A stretch of DNA of 64,000 nucleotides, from positions 248,001-312,000 of the forward strand of contig NZ_RKMH01000002.1 of assembly GCF_003797185.1 (NCBI RefSeq), given 5' to 3'. This DNA is from Gordonia oryzae. Its GTDB lineage: Bacteria > Actinomycetota > Actinomycetes > Mycobacteriales > Mycobacteriaceae. Below the pieces are notes generated by a model. That model did not search any database. It worked only from the letters and a program-made list of their open reading frames with translations, and was not told the DNA's origin. Positions 33,841 through 43,486 of this stretch are shown one piece after another; within the stretch, counting starts at the first letter, position 1, and each line of letters begins with the position of its first letter. A program made the translations under genes and the position numbers.

Positions 33841-34841
33841 TCCCTCAGCTCACGCAATTCGGGATCAACTCTCTCCTTAGTGGTGCTGATCCGATCATCA
33901 CATGGATCGACCGCAACGGTGACATCTGGCCGCTCTCTGGCGGATTGGCGCCGATCCCTCCGCTGGAGGGCGTCAACATGTCCTCCATCGAGGGGTTGAT
34001 GGCGTCAATCAAGATGCTGACCCAGCAGGGGGCACTGCAGGACGGTGACACGTGGATGGGTGCGGTCTACGACCCTGCCGAGATCACCGTCGATCTGGAG
34101 GTGTTCGCGAACTCGCCGTCGTCGTACCGAGACATCACCCGGCGTCTCATCTCCGGTCTGGATCCGAAGTATCCGGGGAAGCTCAACTGGTTCAGCCCGG
34201 AGATGGGGGACTGGTGGCTGCCCGCGCGATTGGGGAAGCAGATCGACGCCACGTGGAAGACATCGCCTGCGCTGGTGGGGCATTCGACCATGGCGGTGCC
34301 GCTACACATCGACCAGGCGTTCTTCCAGTCCTACGACTCAGTATCGGCTCCTGTGGGCCAGTCGGGCGGTTTCTCCTGCATGACCAACCTCGGTGATCAG
34401 GACGAGTGGGCGCGGTATCTGGTCTACGGTCCGGGAACTGTCACCTTCCACGATCCGGGCGGTGAGGTGACGTTTGGGCCGATCGAGTCCGGACAGATCG
34501 TGCTGGTCACGACGAAGCCCGGTGTCCGCGGGGTGCTGGACCTGACACCGAATCGGCCGACCACTGCGCAGATGTCGCATTGGCAAACCTGGCTGGAGAA
34601 CATCATCGACCTGGCCACCAACAACAACGTGCCGCCGCTGTTGCAGACATTCGAGTCTTGGTTCGGAATCGTCCCGCCGCAGGGGAACTTGTATTCGCTT
34701 CTCAACGGTCGCTTTTCGACACCGGTGCCTGCTACCCCTACCAAGCCCACGACCTGGTCGATGCCGATCTCTGTCACCGGCGGCACTGCGCACACTCAGG
34801 TGATCGGTGCGCTCACCCCACACCGGAAGTGGCCTGAGTAG
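33837..34841 (+). CDS. distal tail protein (minor tail)
   Basis: 334 aa from ATG 33837 (four-base overlap). WMGAVYDPAEITVDLEVFANSPSSYRDITRRLISGLDP, HSTMAVPLHIDQAFFQSYD and GPGTVTFHDPGGEVTFGPI fit the distal tail/minor tail protein that follows the tape measure in actinophages. It forms the hub joining tube and tip. Confidence 0.8.
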   Translation: MIPQLTQFGINSLLSGADPIITWIDRNGDIWPLSGGLAPIPPLEGVNMSSIEGLMASIKMLTQQGALQDGDTWMGAVYDPAEITVDLEVFANSPSSYRDITRRLISGLDPKYPGKLNWFSPEMGDWWLPARLGKQIDATWKTSPALVGHSTMAVPLHIDQAFFQSYDSVSAPVGQSGGFSCMTNLGDQDEWARYLVYGPGTVTFHDPGGEVTFGPIESGQIVLVTTKPGVRGVLDLTPNRPTTAQMSHWQTWLENIIDLATNNNVPPLLQTFESWFGIVPPQGNLYSLLNGRFSTPVPATPTKPTTWSMPISVTGGTAHTQVIGALTPHRKWPE

Positions 34842-34843
34842 CG

Positions 34844-36505
34844 GTGTACGCCGTCAAACCGGACCCGACACAGCTCACCGCAGCTCTGTACGGGCGGCCC
34901 GATGCTGCCATGAATGCGGCCCAGCAGGTGTGGGACACATCGCCTTTGACCAATCCCGGCCAGGGTCAGGTCCTCGTCCAGATGCTCACCAATATGTACG
35001 AGTACGCCGGGGAGGCGTCGGACTACATTTCCACCACAGCCACGTGGGTGGTCAACGACGTCGACACCGCCACGGTCACCCTGAAGGGGTCAGATCCGTT
35101 GGGGCCGTTCGCGTACAACTGCGACAAGACCGTGGTCCCGATCTTCATCACCTCAGGGTCGATGCGGTTCACCGGGCAGGTCGACACCTGCTCCCCGGAC
35201 TTCTCCGAGGGTGAACTGAAGTGGACGATCCAGGTCAAGGGCGACTGGGACTGGTACAACCGAATCCTGGTGTGGCCCAACTTCGCCGCCCCGATCTGGC
35301 TGCAGGAGCCCAAGGAAGCCATCTACATCGGGCCCGCGATCTCATGCCTGAAAGCCATGGTCGGGGAACAGTGCATCCGCCTGCAAACCGGTCTGTGGGA
35401 GATGGCCAACAACATCACCGATCCCGCCGCATGGTTCGGGTCGATGCTGGAGAAAGAAGGACTTCTCACCCCATGCGCGGTGGTGCCCACCGACCCGCTG
35501 TTCGACACGTCGAAGTGGGTGGCGTTCTCGGCCAAGATGGACACGGCTGCCACGTTGATCCAGCAGGTGTGCAAGGACAATGGGCTCGTCTCCACGGCGG
35601 ATGTGTGGATGCCGGGAGATGCACAGCCCACCGACTGGTTCACCCTCACTCAGCCGACTGTGGTGTTCGACGTGAAGGACCGTTCGGGCATCACCGGACC
35701 GACGGGCACGATGGTCGACGGCCTCGTCGAGGATGCCGTGGACCTCGAGCACTCGATGCTCGGCGACATCCTTACCCCGTTCCTCAACGCCGAAGGCGAA
35801 TATGCGCCGGAGGGGGTGAACATCGCTCCCGCTTTGGGCGTGAACTTCGTCAAGCCGTGGGTGTTCTTCGACTGCGACAACCCACTTCGCAGCGGTGTCA
35901 AGGAGTTCCACGCTCCCGCTCATGCCCCGCTGGCATGGCAGATCGTCGGCGGCGGGAAGTCACCCGACTGGGTCAACAACATCATCAACGCCACCGTCGA
36001 GTTCCTGCTCGGATCGGCGCTGACGGTCGTGGGTCTTGAGGGAATCCCCAACACCCTGCTCGACGGGGTGCTCGACGACGTGCTTTTGGCGTATCAGCTC
36101 ATCGAGAACGAGCAGCGCCGGTCAGAGATGGGGCCGTACGGCAAGCCGGAGTACTTCTGCTCCACGGGATCGACCGCCTACACCCTCAACGAGGAGTTCG
36201 CCCTCGAAGGAGCGATGTGGGAGACGCGCGGCTACAAGAGCGCAGAACTCATCTTCGACAACGGATTTCCATACGTCCTCGGCGTCGATCTGTTCCTCGG
36301 TGCGCTGGCCACGTGGAAGTTCATGAACGCGCTCTACACCGACTACGTCATGCAGATCACCCTCACCGACGACCGGGACAACCGGGTGCAGGTGACGGCG
36401 CAGATCGGTGACAACTCTTCCCGCCAGGACCCCGCCGAGATCATGCAGCGCAAGTTGGCCGGTCTGCAGACCGATCTCCAGATCGCGATGCTCTCGCAGA
36501 ATTAG
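34844..36505 (+). CDS. tail-tip protein, ReqiPepy6 Gp37-like
   Basis: 553 aa from GTG 34844. A phage-tail hub pattern (WVVNDVDTATVTLKGSDPLGPFAYNCDKTVVPIFITSGSMRFTGQVD) followed by a long C-terminal part (FVKPWVFFDCDNPLRSGVKEFHAPAHAPLAWQIVGGGKSPDWVN) matches the Gp37-like family of Rhodococcus phage ReqiPepy6 (PF14594). Probably the baseplate-hub equivalent. Confidence 0.8.
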   Translation: MYAVKPDPTQLTAALYGRPDAAMNAAQQVWDTSPLTNPGQGQVLVQMLTNMYEYAGEASDYISTTATWVVNDVDTATVTLKGSDPLGPFAYNCDKTVVPIFITSGSMRFTGQVDTCSPDFSEGELKWTIQVKGDWDWYNRILVWPNFAAPIWLQEPKEAIYIGPAISCLKAMVGEQCIRLQTGLWEMANNITDPAAWFGSMLEKEGLLTPCAVVPTDPLFDTSKWVAFSAKMDTAATLIQQVCKDNGLVSTADVWMPGDAQPTDWFTLTQPTVVFDVKDRSGITGPTGTMVDGLVEDAVDLEHSMLGDILTPFLNAEGEYAPEGVNIAPALGVNFVKPWVFFDCDNPLRSGVKEFHAPAHAPLAWQIVGGGKSPDWVNNIINATVEFLLGSALTVVGLEGIPNTLLDGVLDDVLLAYQLIENEQRRSEMGPYGKPEYFCSTGSTAYTLNEEFALEGAMWETRGYKSAELIFDNGFPYVLGVDLFLGALATWKFMNALYTDYVMQITLTDDRDNRVQVTAQIGDNSSRQDPAEIMQRKLAGLQTDLQIAMLSQN

Positions 36506-36514
36506 GAGACTTCC

Positions 36515-37594
36515 TTGACCGCAACGTTTTACGTTCTCCCGTTCGGTAATCCGTCTTCGGGCACGTTCACCGCTGGCTTCACCGGCACTACCATGTCAAC
36601 GGCGGCGTTGGCCTACGACGTGTCGGCCGCGAACTTCCAGTCGGCGCTGGCGGCGATCGTCCCCGGCACCACGGTGACGGGCAGTGGTCCGTGGGTGGTC
36701 ACCGTCCCCACGGGCTACACGCTGACGGTCAATGACTCTGGGATGCCGCAGAATACGTCCATTGTGGTGCAGTCCACGGACGCCTTGTCGTGGTCGGGCA
36801 ACATCATGATGAGCAACACCACCGACTATCAGTCGACGGGTGTGGCGACGGGCGTCTTCACCCCGGCCGGTGGCGTGGCGAATCTCCCGGCCTTGGTGGA
36901 TGGACAGCCCGGGCAACCTCCGGAGCTGAACTTCCAGGCTACGCCGGTGAATCCGGGTAACCCGCCGACGATCTCGCAGACGCAGACCTCTCCAGGTGGC
37001 GCAGGGCAGCCGTCGGCGTACACGGTGACCATCGGTGTGCCCACAGGGCAGACGGGAGCCACCGGGCCAACGGCGACGGTGAGCACAGCCTCGGATGTGG
37101 AGGGCACGCCGTCGGACGGCGCCGCGCTGATCTACTCGGGAGCCGACGAGAAGTGGAAGATCCAGGCGATCTGGGTGCCTGCCCTGTACTCATGCCAGAG
37201 CTTCACCGCTGGGACAGGGACGGGCTCGTCGACGGTAACCATCGCCTCTCTGGGCATCCCCGCGCAGCCGTTCGCGTGGCGTCCCCGCGTGACCGCGCAG
37301 GCACAGTTGACCGGCACGGTGAACACCCACCTGGATCTCGCGGTGTACCTCAACGGGACCTCGGGCACGCAGGTCGGATACGGCCAAGGTGTCACCGGAG
37401 CACTCACGCAGACGGTCTCCTGCCTTCCCGCGTTCGGCTCGTCGATCTCCGGCTCGTCGGCCTACGCAGAGGTGGCGGCGGGAGCGACCGCAACCCTGTA
37501 TTTCGTTGCGCTGCAAACAGCATCGACCACCGATCAGTGGTCAGTGTCGGTTGCGCACGCCTCGTTTGAGATCGAAGTGGTGCCGCTCGCATGA
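36515..37594 (+). CDS. minor tail protein with collagen-like stretch
   Basis: 359 aa from TTG 36515, preceded by GGAG. N-terminal beta region, a short collagen-like GPTGQTGATGP-type linker (about 170-190), and a C-terminal beta domain (TVTIASLGIPAQPFAWRPRVTAQAQLTGT). Typical tip or fibre architecture. It may contact the host surface. Confidence 0.7.
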   Translation: MTATFYVLPFGNPSSGTFTAGFTGTTMSTAALAYDVSAANFQSALAAIVPGTTVTGSGPWVVTVPTGYTLTVNDSGMPQNTSIVVQSTDALSWSGNIMMSNTTDYQSTGVATGVFTPAGGVANLPALVDGQPGQPPELNFQATPVNPGNPPTISQTQTSPGGAGQPSAYTVTIGVPTGQTGATGPTATVSTASDVEGTPSDGAALIYSGADEKWKIQAIWVPALYSCQSFTAGTGTGSSTVTIASLGIPAQPFAWRPRVTAQAQLTGTVNTHLDLAVYLNGTSGTQVGYGQGVTGALTQTVSCLPAFGSSISGSSAYAEVAAGATATLYFVALQTASTTDQWSVSVAHASFEIEVVPLA

Positions 37595-39519
37595 CCGAGC
37601 CCAGCTCGATCCTCAATGGGGTCGTCAAGACGTCGTGGCCATCGGACATGCTGCCGTCGGAGACCTCCAACGTCATCGACATGCTCCCGGCGATCTGGAA
37701 GGCGTTCTTCCTCGGGATCGTGGGCAACATCGCGATCAACATCGCGAACGCCGCGGACATTGACGGCCTGGATCCGCTTGCACTCCTGCGGCAGTGGGGC
37801 CAGGAGCAGGAGCAAGCTGCCTCGAATGCGTTGGCGGCCGCGAACTCGGCACAGACCACGGCGACGTCGGCGCAGTCAACCGCCAACAATGCGTCCACGA
37901 CGGCGAACACCGCGAACACGACCGCGACCAACGCGCTGAGTGCCGCGCAGAACGCGCTGCAGAACGCGGAGAATGCTCTTGGTCAGCTCGGCACGCTGAT
38001 TGGTGATGTCCTCGGCGGGCAGTCGACGGCGGCCGATCTGGCGGCCTTCATTACCGGCCTCGACGGCATCATCGACCCGTCGCGGATCGCGCAGGTGTCG
38101 GCGTCGGCGATCGGCGCGGTCGGGACTCCGAATCTGCTGACCAATGGCAGCTTTGTCGATTCGGTGTCGATGGCGCCGGAGGGCTCGGGGTGGACGTGGG
38201 ATGGCACCACCACTCACAGCAACACCGCACCCTCGGGGCACACCGACGGGTCGGTGACGACCACCGGCACTGGAGTGCAGCAGACCCTCGTGTCGAATGT
38301 GGTGGCGGTCAGTGCGGGCCAGTCTCTTTCGGTCGCCGGGTGGCTGAAGTGGTCCGGGGTCACCGCCTCAGGTTCGGCGTTCTCGCTGAACGTCATCTCC
38401 TACCTCGACGGTAATCAGTTGTCGCATCAGACGATCGGCAGCGTTGTGTCCCCGTCAGCGGCCGGGTCGTGGCAGGAGATCACCGGCACCTACACGGTGC
38501 CCTCGGGTGCTGATCAGGTCCGCGTCCAGCTCGTGGTGACCGCGAATGTCACTGCGGGGCAAGTGTGGTGGGATGACCTGTCGCTGACAAAGACGCAGAC
38601 GATCGACCAATCGCTGATCACCGACCTCGAGAACGCGCTGTCCACAATCAATTCGACGTTCAACCAGATCGGGCAGACGCTAGAAGGCGAAGCCGTGACC
38701 GCAATCAGCACTGCGGTCACCAATGTGCAGAACTTCGCGGCTTCGCTGACCGGGTGGCAGTCAACAACGACCGCCAACGCGCAAGCCGTGGTCGACGGCA
38801 TTATCAACGGAGCGACCAACGCATCCGGGTCTGGCTATGCGACCTCGGAGGTCCAAGCTGCCGTTGCCGGTCTCGCCACCGGGTATGCGACGCCCGCTTA
38901 CGTGTCGAATCTGACGGATATGGCCACGGTCCCGCGTCAGTCGGTCATTGGATGGTCAACGCAGATACCGAGCGGATGCCCCCTGGTCTGTTCGTCGTCG
39001 GGGCTGCCAACGTTCCCTCCACAGGTGGACAAGTTCGGATCACCGGGCACGGGCACCGCCTACTTCACCCCCATTGTCTCGGACCGGAAGGGCACGCTGG
39101 GAAAGCTGCGATTCATCACTGGAGCGGACGGTGCACTCTTCTCCATCGACGCATGGTTCCTCGACGTGTACGTCTACTCCGGGGGCACCCTCACCAAGGT
39201 GACGAGCAACGGAAACCTGAAGTCCGCCATGATGTCATCCCTTGGCGAGCAGAGTATCGACATTTCCTCCTTCGGAATCAACGTCGTGCCAGCTGAGATC
39301 CTGTTCGTCGCTCACCTCCAGCAGGCGCCCGGATTGGCCCAGACAGCTCGCAGCTACGCTGCCGCCCCGAATAACGGAGTTCCACGGGCTGACGTTGTGC
39401 TGCAACACGCGTACTACACCCAGACCGGACTCAGCACACTGCCTCAGACCGTCAGCCTCTCCAGCCTCACGGGCGCAGATCGAATGATCCCCTGGGCGGC
39501 AGTCAGCGTTGTCTCGTGA
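37591..39519 (+). CDS. minor tail protein with carbohydrate-binding-like domain
   Basis: 642 aa from ATG 37591. Residues 1-70 (SEVIDMLPAIWKAFFLGIVGNI-type) and an Ala/Asn/Thr coiled region (70-140) are followed by a CBM4/9-like beta domain (TPNLLTNGSFVDSVS, GWTWDGT, WWDDLSLTK) near 180-340, then a C-terminal receptor-like domain (GKLRFITGADGALFSIDAWFLDVYVYSGG). Likely binds host glycans. Confidence 0.75.
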   Translation: MTEPSSILNGVVKTSWPSDMLPSETSNVIDMLPAIWKAFFLGIVGNIAINIANAADIDGLDPLALLRQWGQEQEQAASNALAAANSAQTTATSAQSTANNASTTANTANTTATNALSAAQNALQNAENALGQLGTLIGDVLGGQSTAADLAAFITGLDGIIDPSRIAQVSASAIGAVGTPNLLTNGSFVDSVSMAPEGSGWTWDGTTTHSNTAPSGHTDGSVTTTGTGVQQTLVSNVVAVSAGQSLSVAGWLKWSGVTASGSAFSLNVISYLDGNQLSHQTIGSVVSPSAAGSWQEITGTYTVPSGADQVRVQLVVTANVTAGQVWWDDLSLTKTQTIDQSLITDLENALSTINSTFNQIGQTLEGEAVTAISTAVTNVQNFAASLTGWQSTTTANAQAVVDGIINGATNASGSGYATSEVQAAVAGLATGYATPAYVSNLTDMATVPRQSVIGWSTQIPSGCPLVCSSSGLPTFPPQVDKFGSPGTGTAYFTPIVSDRKGTLGKLRFITGADGALFSIDAWFLDVYVYSGGTLTKVTSNGNLKSAMMSSLGEQSIDISSFGINVVPAEILFVAHLQQAPGLAQTARSYAAAPNNGVPRADVVLQHAYYTQTGLSTLPQTVSLSSLTGADRMIPWAAVSVVS

Positions 39520-40571
39520 CCGGCTGGTCACCGTCGGGTCCGTCCGACCAGTCCCAACCGCTCAACGGATGGTCACCGCCCGGACCGCCGACTGTGACCG
39601 CGCCGCGCGTCGGCTGGTGGTACGAGCCCGTCGTCGCGGCTCTGCTCTCCGGATCGGGCCAGCTATCGGTCAGCGCGTACGTTCGCGTGCCAGCCGCCGT
39701 CAATCTCGCAGGAGCAGGACAGCTCTCGGTCGCGGCGTACGCCATCACCCCGGCCGCCGCGCAGTTCGCCGGAGTCGGAGCGCTCACCGCCACCGCCTAC
39801 GCCCGCGTGCCTGCCGATGCGCAACTCATCGGCGCGGGTGTGCTCGCCGTCGCCGCTCAACGCTGGTACCAGTACGTCACTGCCGCCCTCGCCGGTAGCG
39901 GCGCATTGTCGGTGGGCGCCTACGCCAGAGTGCCCGCCACGGTGGCCCTCGCCGGTGCTGGAGCGCTCGCCGTCGGCGCAGCATTCCCAGCGAAGTCCGC
40001 GACCACCACCACCTACGCCACCGCAGGCACCTCGACGTACACCATTCCCTGGTGGTGCCGCTACATCGACGTCATCATGGTCGGCTCAGGCGGTGGCGGA
40101 TCCGGAGGCGACACCGGATTCGGTGCCACCGGCAACGGCGGGTCGGCCGGATCCTGGACCGCGGTCACCCTCACCCGAGGTGTCGACATCCCTTGGAACG
40201 CAACCACACTGACCGTCACCGTCGGCACCGGCGGCACCGGCGGCGCCAAAGGCACAAGCGGCAACACCGGCACCGCCACCACCCTCACCTACACCGACCC
40301 GTCAGGCACCAGTCACACCGTCACCGCAGCAGCCGGAGCGGGTGCACCCTACGGCGGCGGCACCGGACAACCCGGCGCATCGCCGGGGAACGAGACCTAC
40401 AACGGCGTCACCTACACCGGGGGCGGCACCGCAACCTCCGGCTCGTCCGGCTCGGCTGGAAAGTCGCCCGGCGGTGGTGGTGGCGGCGGCGCGGGCGGCT
40501 ACTTCGGTAGCGGCAGCCCCGGATTCAACGGCGCACCAGGCGCATCCTGGCTCGTCGCGCGACAAACCTAA
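39516..40571 (+). CDS. glycine-rich tail-tip protein with internal repeats
   Basis: 351 aa from GTG 39516. Six repeats of about 20 residues (L.GSG.LSV.AY.RVPA.V) fill residues 43-160. A beta segment follows (YTIPWWCRYIDVIMVGSGGGG), then a Gly/Thr/Ser-rich tail typical of glycine-rich fibre tips that form polyglycine sandwiches. Probably an adhesin. Confidence 0.75.
   Translation: MTGWSPSGPSDQSQPLNGWSPPGPPTVTAPRVGWWYEPVVAALLSGSGQLSVSAYVRVPAAVNLAGAGQLSVAAYAITPAAAQFAGVGALTATAYARVPADAQLIGAGVLAVAAQRWYQYVTAALAGSGALSVGAYARVPATVALAGAGALAVGAAFPAKSATTTTYATAGTSTYTIPWWCRYIDVIMVGSGGGGSGGDTGFGATGNGGSAGSWTAVTLTRGVDIPWNATTLTVTVGTGGTGGAKGTSGNTGTATTLTYTDPSGTSHTVTAAAGAGAPYGGGTGQPGASPGNETYNGVTYTGGGTATSGSSGSAGKSPGGGGGGGAGGYFGSGSPGFNGAPGASWLVARQT
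39642..39990 (+). repeat. six in-frame 20-21-residue repeats
   Basis: Units begin LLSGSGQLSVSAY, LAGAGQLSVAAY, FAGVGALTATAY, LIGAGVLAVAA, LAGSGALSVGAY and LAGAGALAVGA, each followed by RVPA- or TPA-type sequence. The fourth unit is degenerate. Copy number could vary between relatives. Confidence 0.75.
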
Positions 40572-40582
40572 AGGAGACCCAC

Positions 40583-40924
40583 ATGGTCGCAGTCACCAGC
40601 ACCAAGCAAACACTCGCCGCGTACTACGCCACTCTCGGACCGTATTTCGGCCTCGCAACCGGCAGTCCGGGAGCCACGGCTACGCCCGCCAACGAGGCAT
40701 CCGGCGGCTCGTACGCCCGCGTCGCCACCACCTGGTCGGCCGGATCGGGCGGGGTGATGAACGGGAGTGCCGTCACCGTCAACGCCCAGGCTGGCACCTA
40801 CACCTACGCCATCATGTGCTCGGGAGCGTCGGGCAACAACATGATCGACAACGTCGCCATCACCTCAACAGTCCTGTCAGCTCCCGGGCAAATCGTTCTG
40901 ACACCGACCTACACACAGTCATGA
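40583..40924 (+). CDS. small tail-associated protein
   Basis: 113 aa from ATG 40583, with AAAGGAG upstream. Beta-rich, Ala/Gly/Thr-rich (EASGGSYARVATTW, TVNAQAGTYTYAIMCSG), a fold seen in short actinophage tip proteins. Probably part of the tail tip. Confidence 0.65.
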   Translation: MVAVTSTKQTLAAYYATLGPYFGLATGSPGATATPANEASGGSYARVATTWSAGSGGVMNGSAVTVNAQAGTYTYAIMCSGASGNNMIDNVAITSTVLSAPGQIVLTPTYTQS

Positions 40925-41247
40925 CCGCCCCCGTCCACGGCGACGGCCGTCTCGCTATCACCGTGTGGCCCACCTTCATTGGCGTCATCGGACGCTGCGC
41001 CGACGGAACCCTCGGAGAGCCCACCCACCACCCCGACTATCGGCGATCCCAGATCACCTGGACCACAGGCGTACTCGTCACCGGACGCGCCCGGATCGCC
41101 GCCCCCGCAGGAGAGTGGACACACTTCGCCTACTTCCGTGGCCCTGGCGACCACGAGCCCGTCGGCGAGCCGGTCCCGATCGGTCAGTTCCCCATCCGCC
41201 TACCCGCAGGCGGCGTCATCGACGCCGATCCCATCATCGTCAACTGA
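40921..41247 (+). CDS. hypothetical tail-region protein
   Basis: 108 aa from ATG 40921 (four-base overlap). RLAITVWPTFIGVIGRCADGTLG and an aromatic beta pattern; no family recognised. Just before the lysin, so it could be the last tail protein. Confidence 0.55.
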   Translation: MTAPVHGDGRLAITVWPTFIGVIGRCADGTLGEPTHHPDYRRSQITWTTGVLVTGRARIAAPAGEWTHFAYFRGPGDHEPVGEPVPIGQFPIRLPAGGVIDADPIIVN

Positions 41248-41257
41248 AAGGGCGACC

Positions 41258-41962
41258 ATGTCTCTCTTCGCCGACGTTTCGGAGTTCCAGAACGTCGTGA
41301 ACGACTCGTACCCGTACCAGATCCTCTCGATTCGCGCGAACGATGGCACATACCGCGACGGACACTTCGCCGCCAACTATCTCTGGATGTGCGACGCTCT
41401 CAACAGCGGTCGTCTCGCGTGCGGAATCGTCTACGCCTACTGGCGCACGAACTGGCAGGACACCGTCAACACGATGCGGTCGATGATCGACTCCTGCGGT
41501 GGCCTGCACCCCAAGGTCATCCTGATGATCGACCTCGAGCGCGGCGGCAACCCGGCCGGCGACGAGACCGGAGCCGTAGACGCGACGGTCGACGCCATGG
41601 CCGCCTACGCCGGGAACCTCAAGCGGGTCATCGTCTACGCGAACTCCGGCGACTTTCATGAGATGTGGGCGGAATACTCGACTCGGCTCCCACAGATCGG
41701 CGGCCTGATCGCGGCCGGGTACGGCGCCAATCCTGGCCTGCCGTACCAGATCGCCCACCAGTACACCGACGGAAGCGGTTACGGCGGTGGACTTCCCGAA
41801 GGAACGGCACCATTCGGGAACTGCGACATGAACAGTGCCGACAACCTCACCCCGCAGCAGTTCGCGTCGCTCTGCGGTGTCGGCCCGACGAACCCCGGAG
41901 GCATGACCGACGCGCAGTACGCCCAATTCGCCACCTACATGGGGCAACTCGGACCCTCGTGA
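41258..41962 (+). CDS. lysA: endolysin, GH25-like muramidase
   Basis: 234 aa from ATG 41258, with GAAAGGG upstream. DVSEFQN at the N-terminus, catalytic pair in MIDLERGG (Asp92, Glu94), then VIVYAN and IAHQYTDG match glycosyl hydrolase family 25. It cuts MurNAc-GlcNAc bonds at lysis. A short C-terminal segment (MTDAQYAQFATYMGQLG) is common to actinophage lysins. No signal peptide, so it relies on holins. Confidence 0.85.
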   Translation: MSLFADVSEFQNVVNDSYPYQILSIRANDGTYRDGHFAANYLWMCDALNSGRLACGIVYAYWRTNWQDTVNTMRSMIDSCGGLHPKVILMIDLERGGNPAGDETGAVDATVDAMAAYAGNLKRVIVYANSGDFHEMWAEYSTRLPQIGGLIAAGYGANPGLPYQIAHQYTDGSGYGGGLPEGTAPFGNCDMNSADNLTPQQFASLCGVGPTNPGGMTDAQYAQFATYMGQLGPS

Positions 41963-42459
41963 CCACCGAGAGCGCCGCGGCCGAATGGCTCGCGCAGCAA
42001 CGGCGCCGCACCGACGCCACCGAGCACGTCGCCCGACTACTCGCCAACAACGCCCAACTGAGACCCCTGAAAGGAATCCCGATGTCCGATCCCGTCGCCA
42101 ACGCCTCCCAATTGGGAGACGCACAGAGCACGTGGGGCAAGACCCCGCGTCAGCTCGCCGCCCAGTACAACGCCGACCAGTCCGACTGGGGCCGCGTCTC
42201 GATCGAGCGCGCCGCACTCCTCGCGGGCAACACGCAGTTGTCGTGGAGCCCCTACGCCAACGGCAACACCACCAAGTTCGACGTCGAAGCTCTGATCCGG
42301 GCGACCGACGCCCGCTCGGATGCCATGTACGTCGAGGCCGGCGCCGCATTCGGCGACCCCGATTCCATCTCTCGCCTCACCGCCGCCGCAGCAGCGGGAA
42401 ACGCCCGCGCCATTGCGTGCTGCAAGCACCTCGGCCTCACCTACGGGAGCGCATCGTGA
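41959..42459 (+). CDS. hypothetical protein in lysis region, start uncertain
   Basis: 166 aa from GTG 41959 (GTGA overlap with lysA). An internal ATG at 42082 has its own GAAAGGA (about 42069-42075) and would give 125 aa; either or both may be used. Helical, with a SAAAEWLAQQRRRTDATEHVARLLAN helix before that ATG. No enzyme motif. Function unknown. Confidence 0.55.
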   Translation: MTTESAAAEWLAQQRRRTDATEHVARLLANNAQLRPLKGIPMSDPVANASQLGDAQSTWGKTPRQLAAQYNADQSDWGRVSIERAALLAGNTQLSWSPYANGNTTKFDVEALIRATDARSDAMYVEAGAAFGDPDSISRLTAAAAAGNARAIACCKHLGLTYGSAS

Positions 42460-43103
42460 AGTACAACAAGGCAATCTGGTCCGGGGCACTGTCGGTCGCC
42501 TCGGGGCTTGTGTTCATCTTGACCGTCGCACAGCCATACCTTCCGACGAAGGTTGGTGTGCCCATCGGCATCATCCTGCTGATCGCGATCCCCGTCGTCA
42601 CCTACCTGGTGCCCAACTTCGACCGCATCAGGGCCGATGCGGAGAAGGTGCTGAAAGACGCCAAGACCGGCAACGTCACCGCAGTGGTGCACGACGGCGC
42701 CCTGTTCGTTCGTGAGGACCTGGAGCCCGCACTCACAGCGGGGCAGGCATATCGGCAGAAGGTCGACAGCGAAGGAGCGACCGCGATCCTCTCCGGCGCA
42801 GACGGGCTGATCGGTGACGTCGAGCGCTATGCGCCAGCGCTCGGGAAAACCGTCCCTGCCGTCACCGAGGTGACCGCCGAGATACCGAAGGTCGAGCAGG
42901 CCGTGCACGCGGCGCGGGCAGGTCTCGCGGGCATTGCGAAGTTCACGGATACCCCCATCGCCAACGAGGCGTTGGCAGCCGCATCGGAGGCCAGCGCTGT
43001 CGCCACCAAGGTCACCCCGATCGCCAACGTGGCCGTCGCCGACGCCGAGAAGGTGATGTCCGCGCTACCGGTGGCCGACCTCCGCAAGGCACTCGGGTTG
43101 TGA
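42456..43103 (+). CDS. two-TM membrane protein, holin candidate
   Basis: 215 aa from GTG 42456. Two N-terminal membrane segments (about 8-27 and 33-53) and a long Ala-rich helical cytoplasmic or periplasmic tail. Position after lysA fits a holin, though 215 aa is long. First of four consecutive membrane proteins. Confidence 0.6.
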   Translation: MKYNKAIWSGALSVASGLVFILTVAQPYLPTKVGVPIGIILLIAIPVVTYLVPNFDRIRADAEKVLKDAKTGNVTAVVHDGALFVREDLEPALTAGQAYRQKVDSEGATAILSGADGLIGDVERYAPALGKTVPAVTEVTAEIPKVEQAVHAARAGLAGIAKFTDTPIANEALAAASEASAVATKVTPIANVAVADAEKVMSALPVADLRKALGL

Positions 43104-43486
43104 CGGCTCAGGCGAAGCTACTCGCACACGAGTCGGCCCGGTGGCTTTCCGTGCTCCTCCTCGGATTGGCGGCTGTGCTGATCCTTGGTGGCCAGCAGCG
43201 AGTCTCGGGCCCGTCATACAAGTTCGTCCACGACCTCGGCGGCTCCGACGTGTGGGGGCTGCTGTTCTTCGCCGGGGCGTTTGCGGTAGCCATCGCCAGC
43301 CTGAAGTGGCCCAGGGCGCTGAAGTGGGCGCTACGCCTCGCCGCAGTGAGCTTCCTGCTCTTCGCCCTCGCCGGGATCGGCGCGGCCATCGCCTCGCCGA
43401 TCGCCGGCCTCACCGGGATCGTGGTGTATCTCTGGCTGGCCTGCTGGGTCGTGTGGGTCGCAGCCGGGGTGGATGATGTCCGCTGA
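43100..43486 (+). CDS. four-TM membrane protein, holin candidate
   Basis: 128 aa from GTG 43100. Hydrophobic segments near 13-30, 50-66, 75-95 and 98-122, with short loops. Size and position fit a class I-like or accessory holin. Coupled to both neighbours. Confidence 0.6.
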   Translation: MTAQAKLLAHESARWLSVLLLGLAAVLILGGQQRVSGPSYKFVHDLGGSDVWGLLFFAGAFAVAIASLKWPRALKWALRLAAVSFLLFALAGIGAAIASPIAGLTGIVVYLWLACWVVWVAAGVDDVR

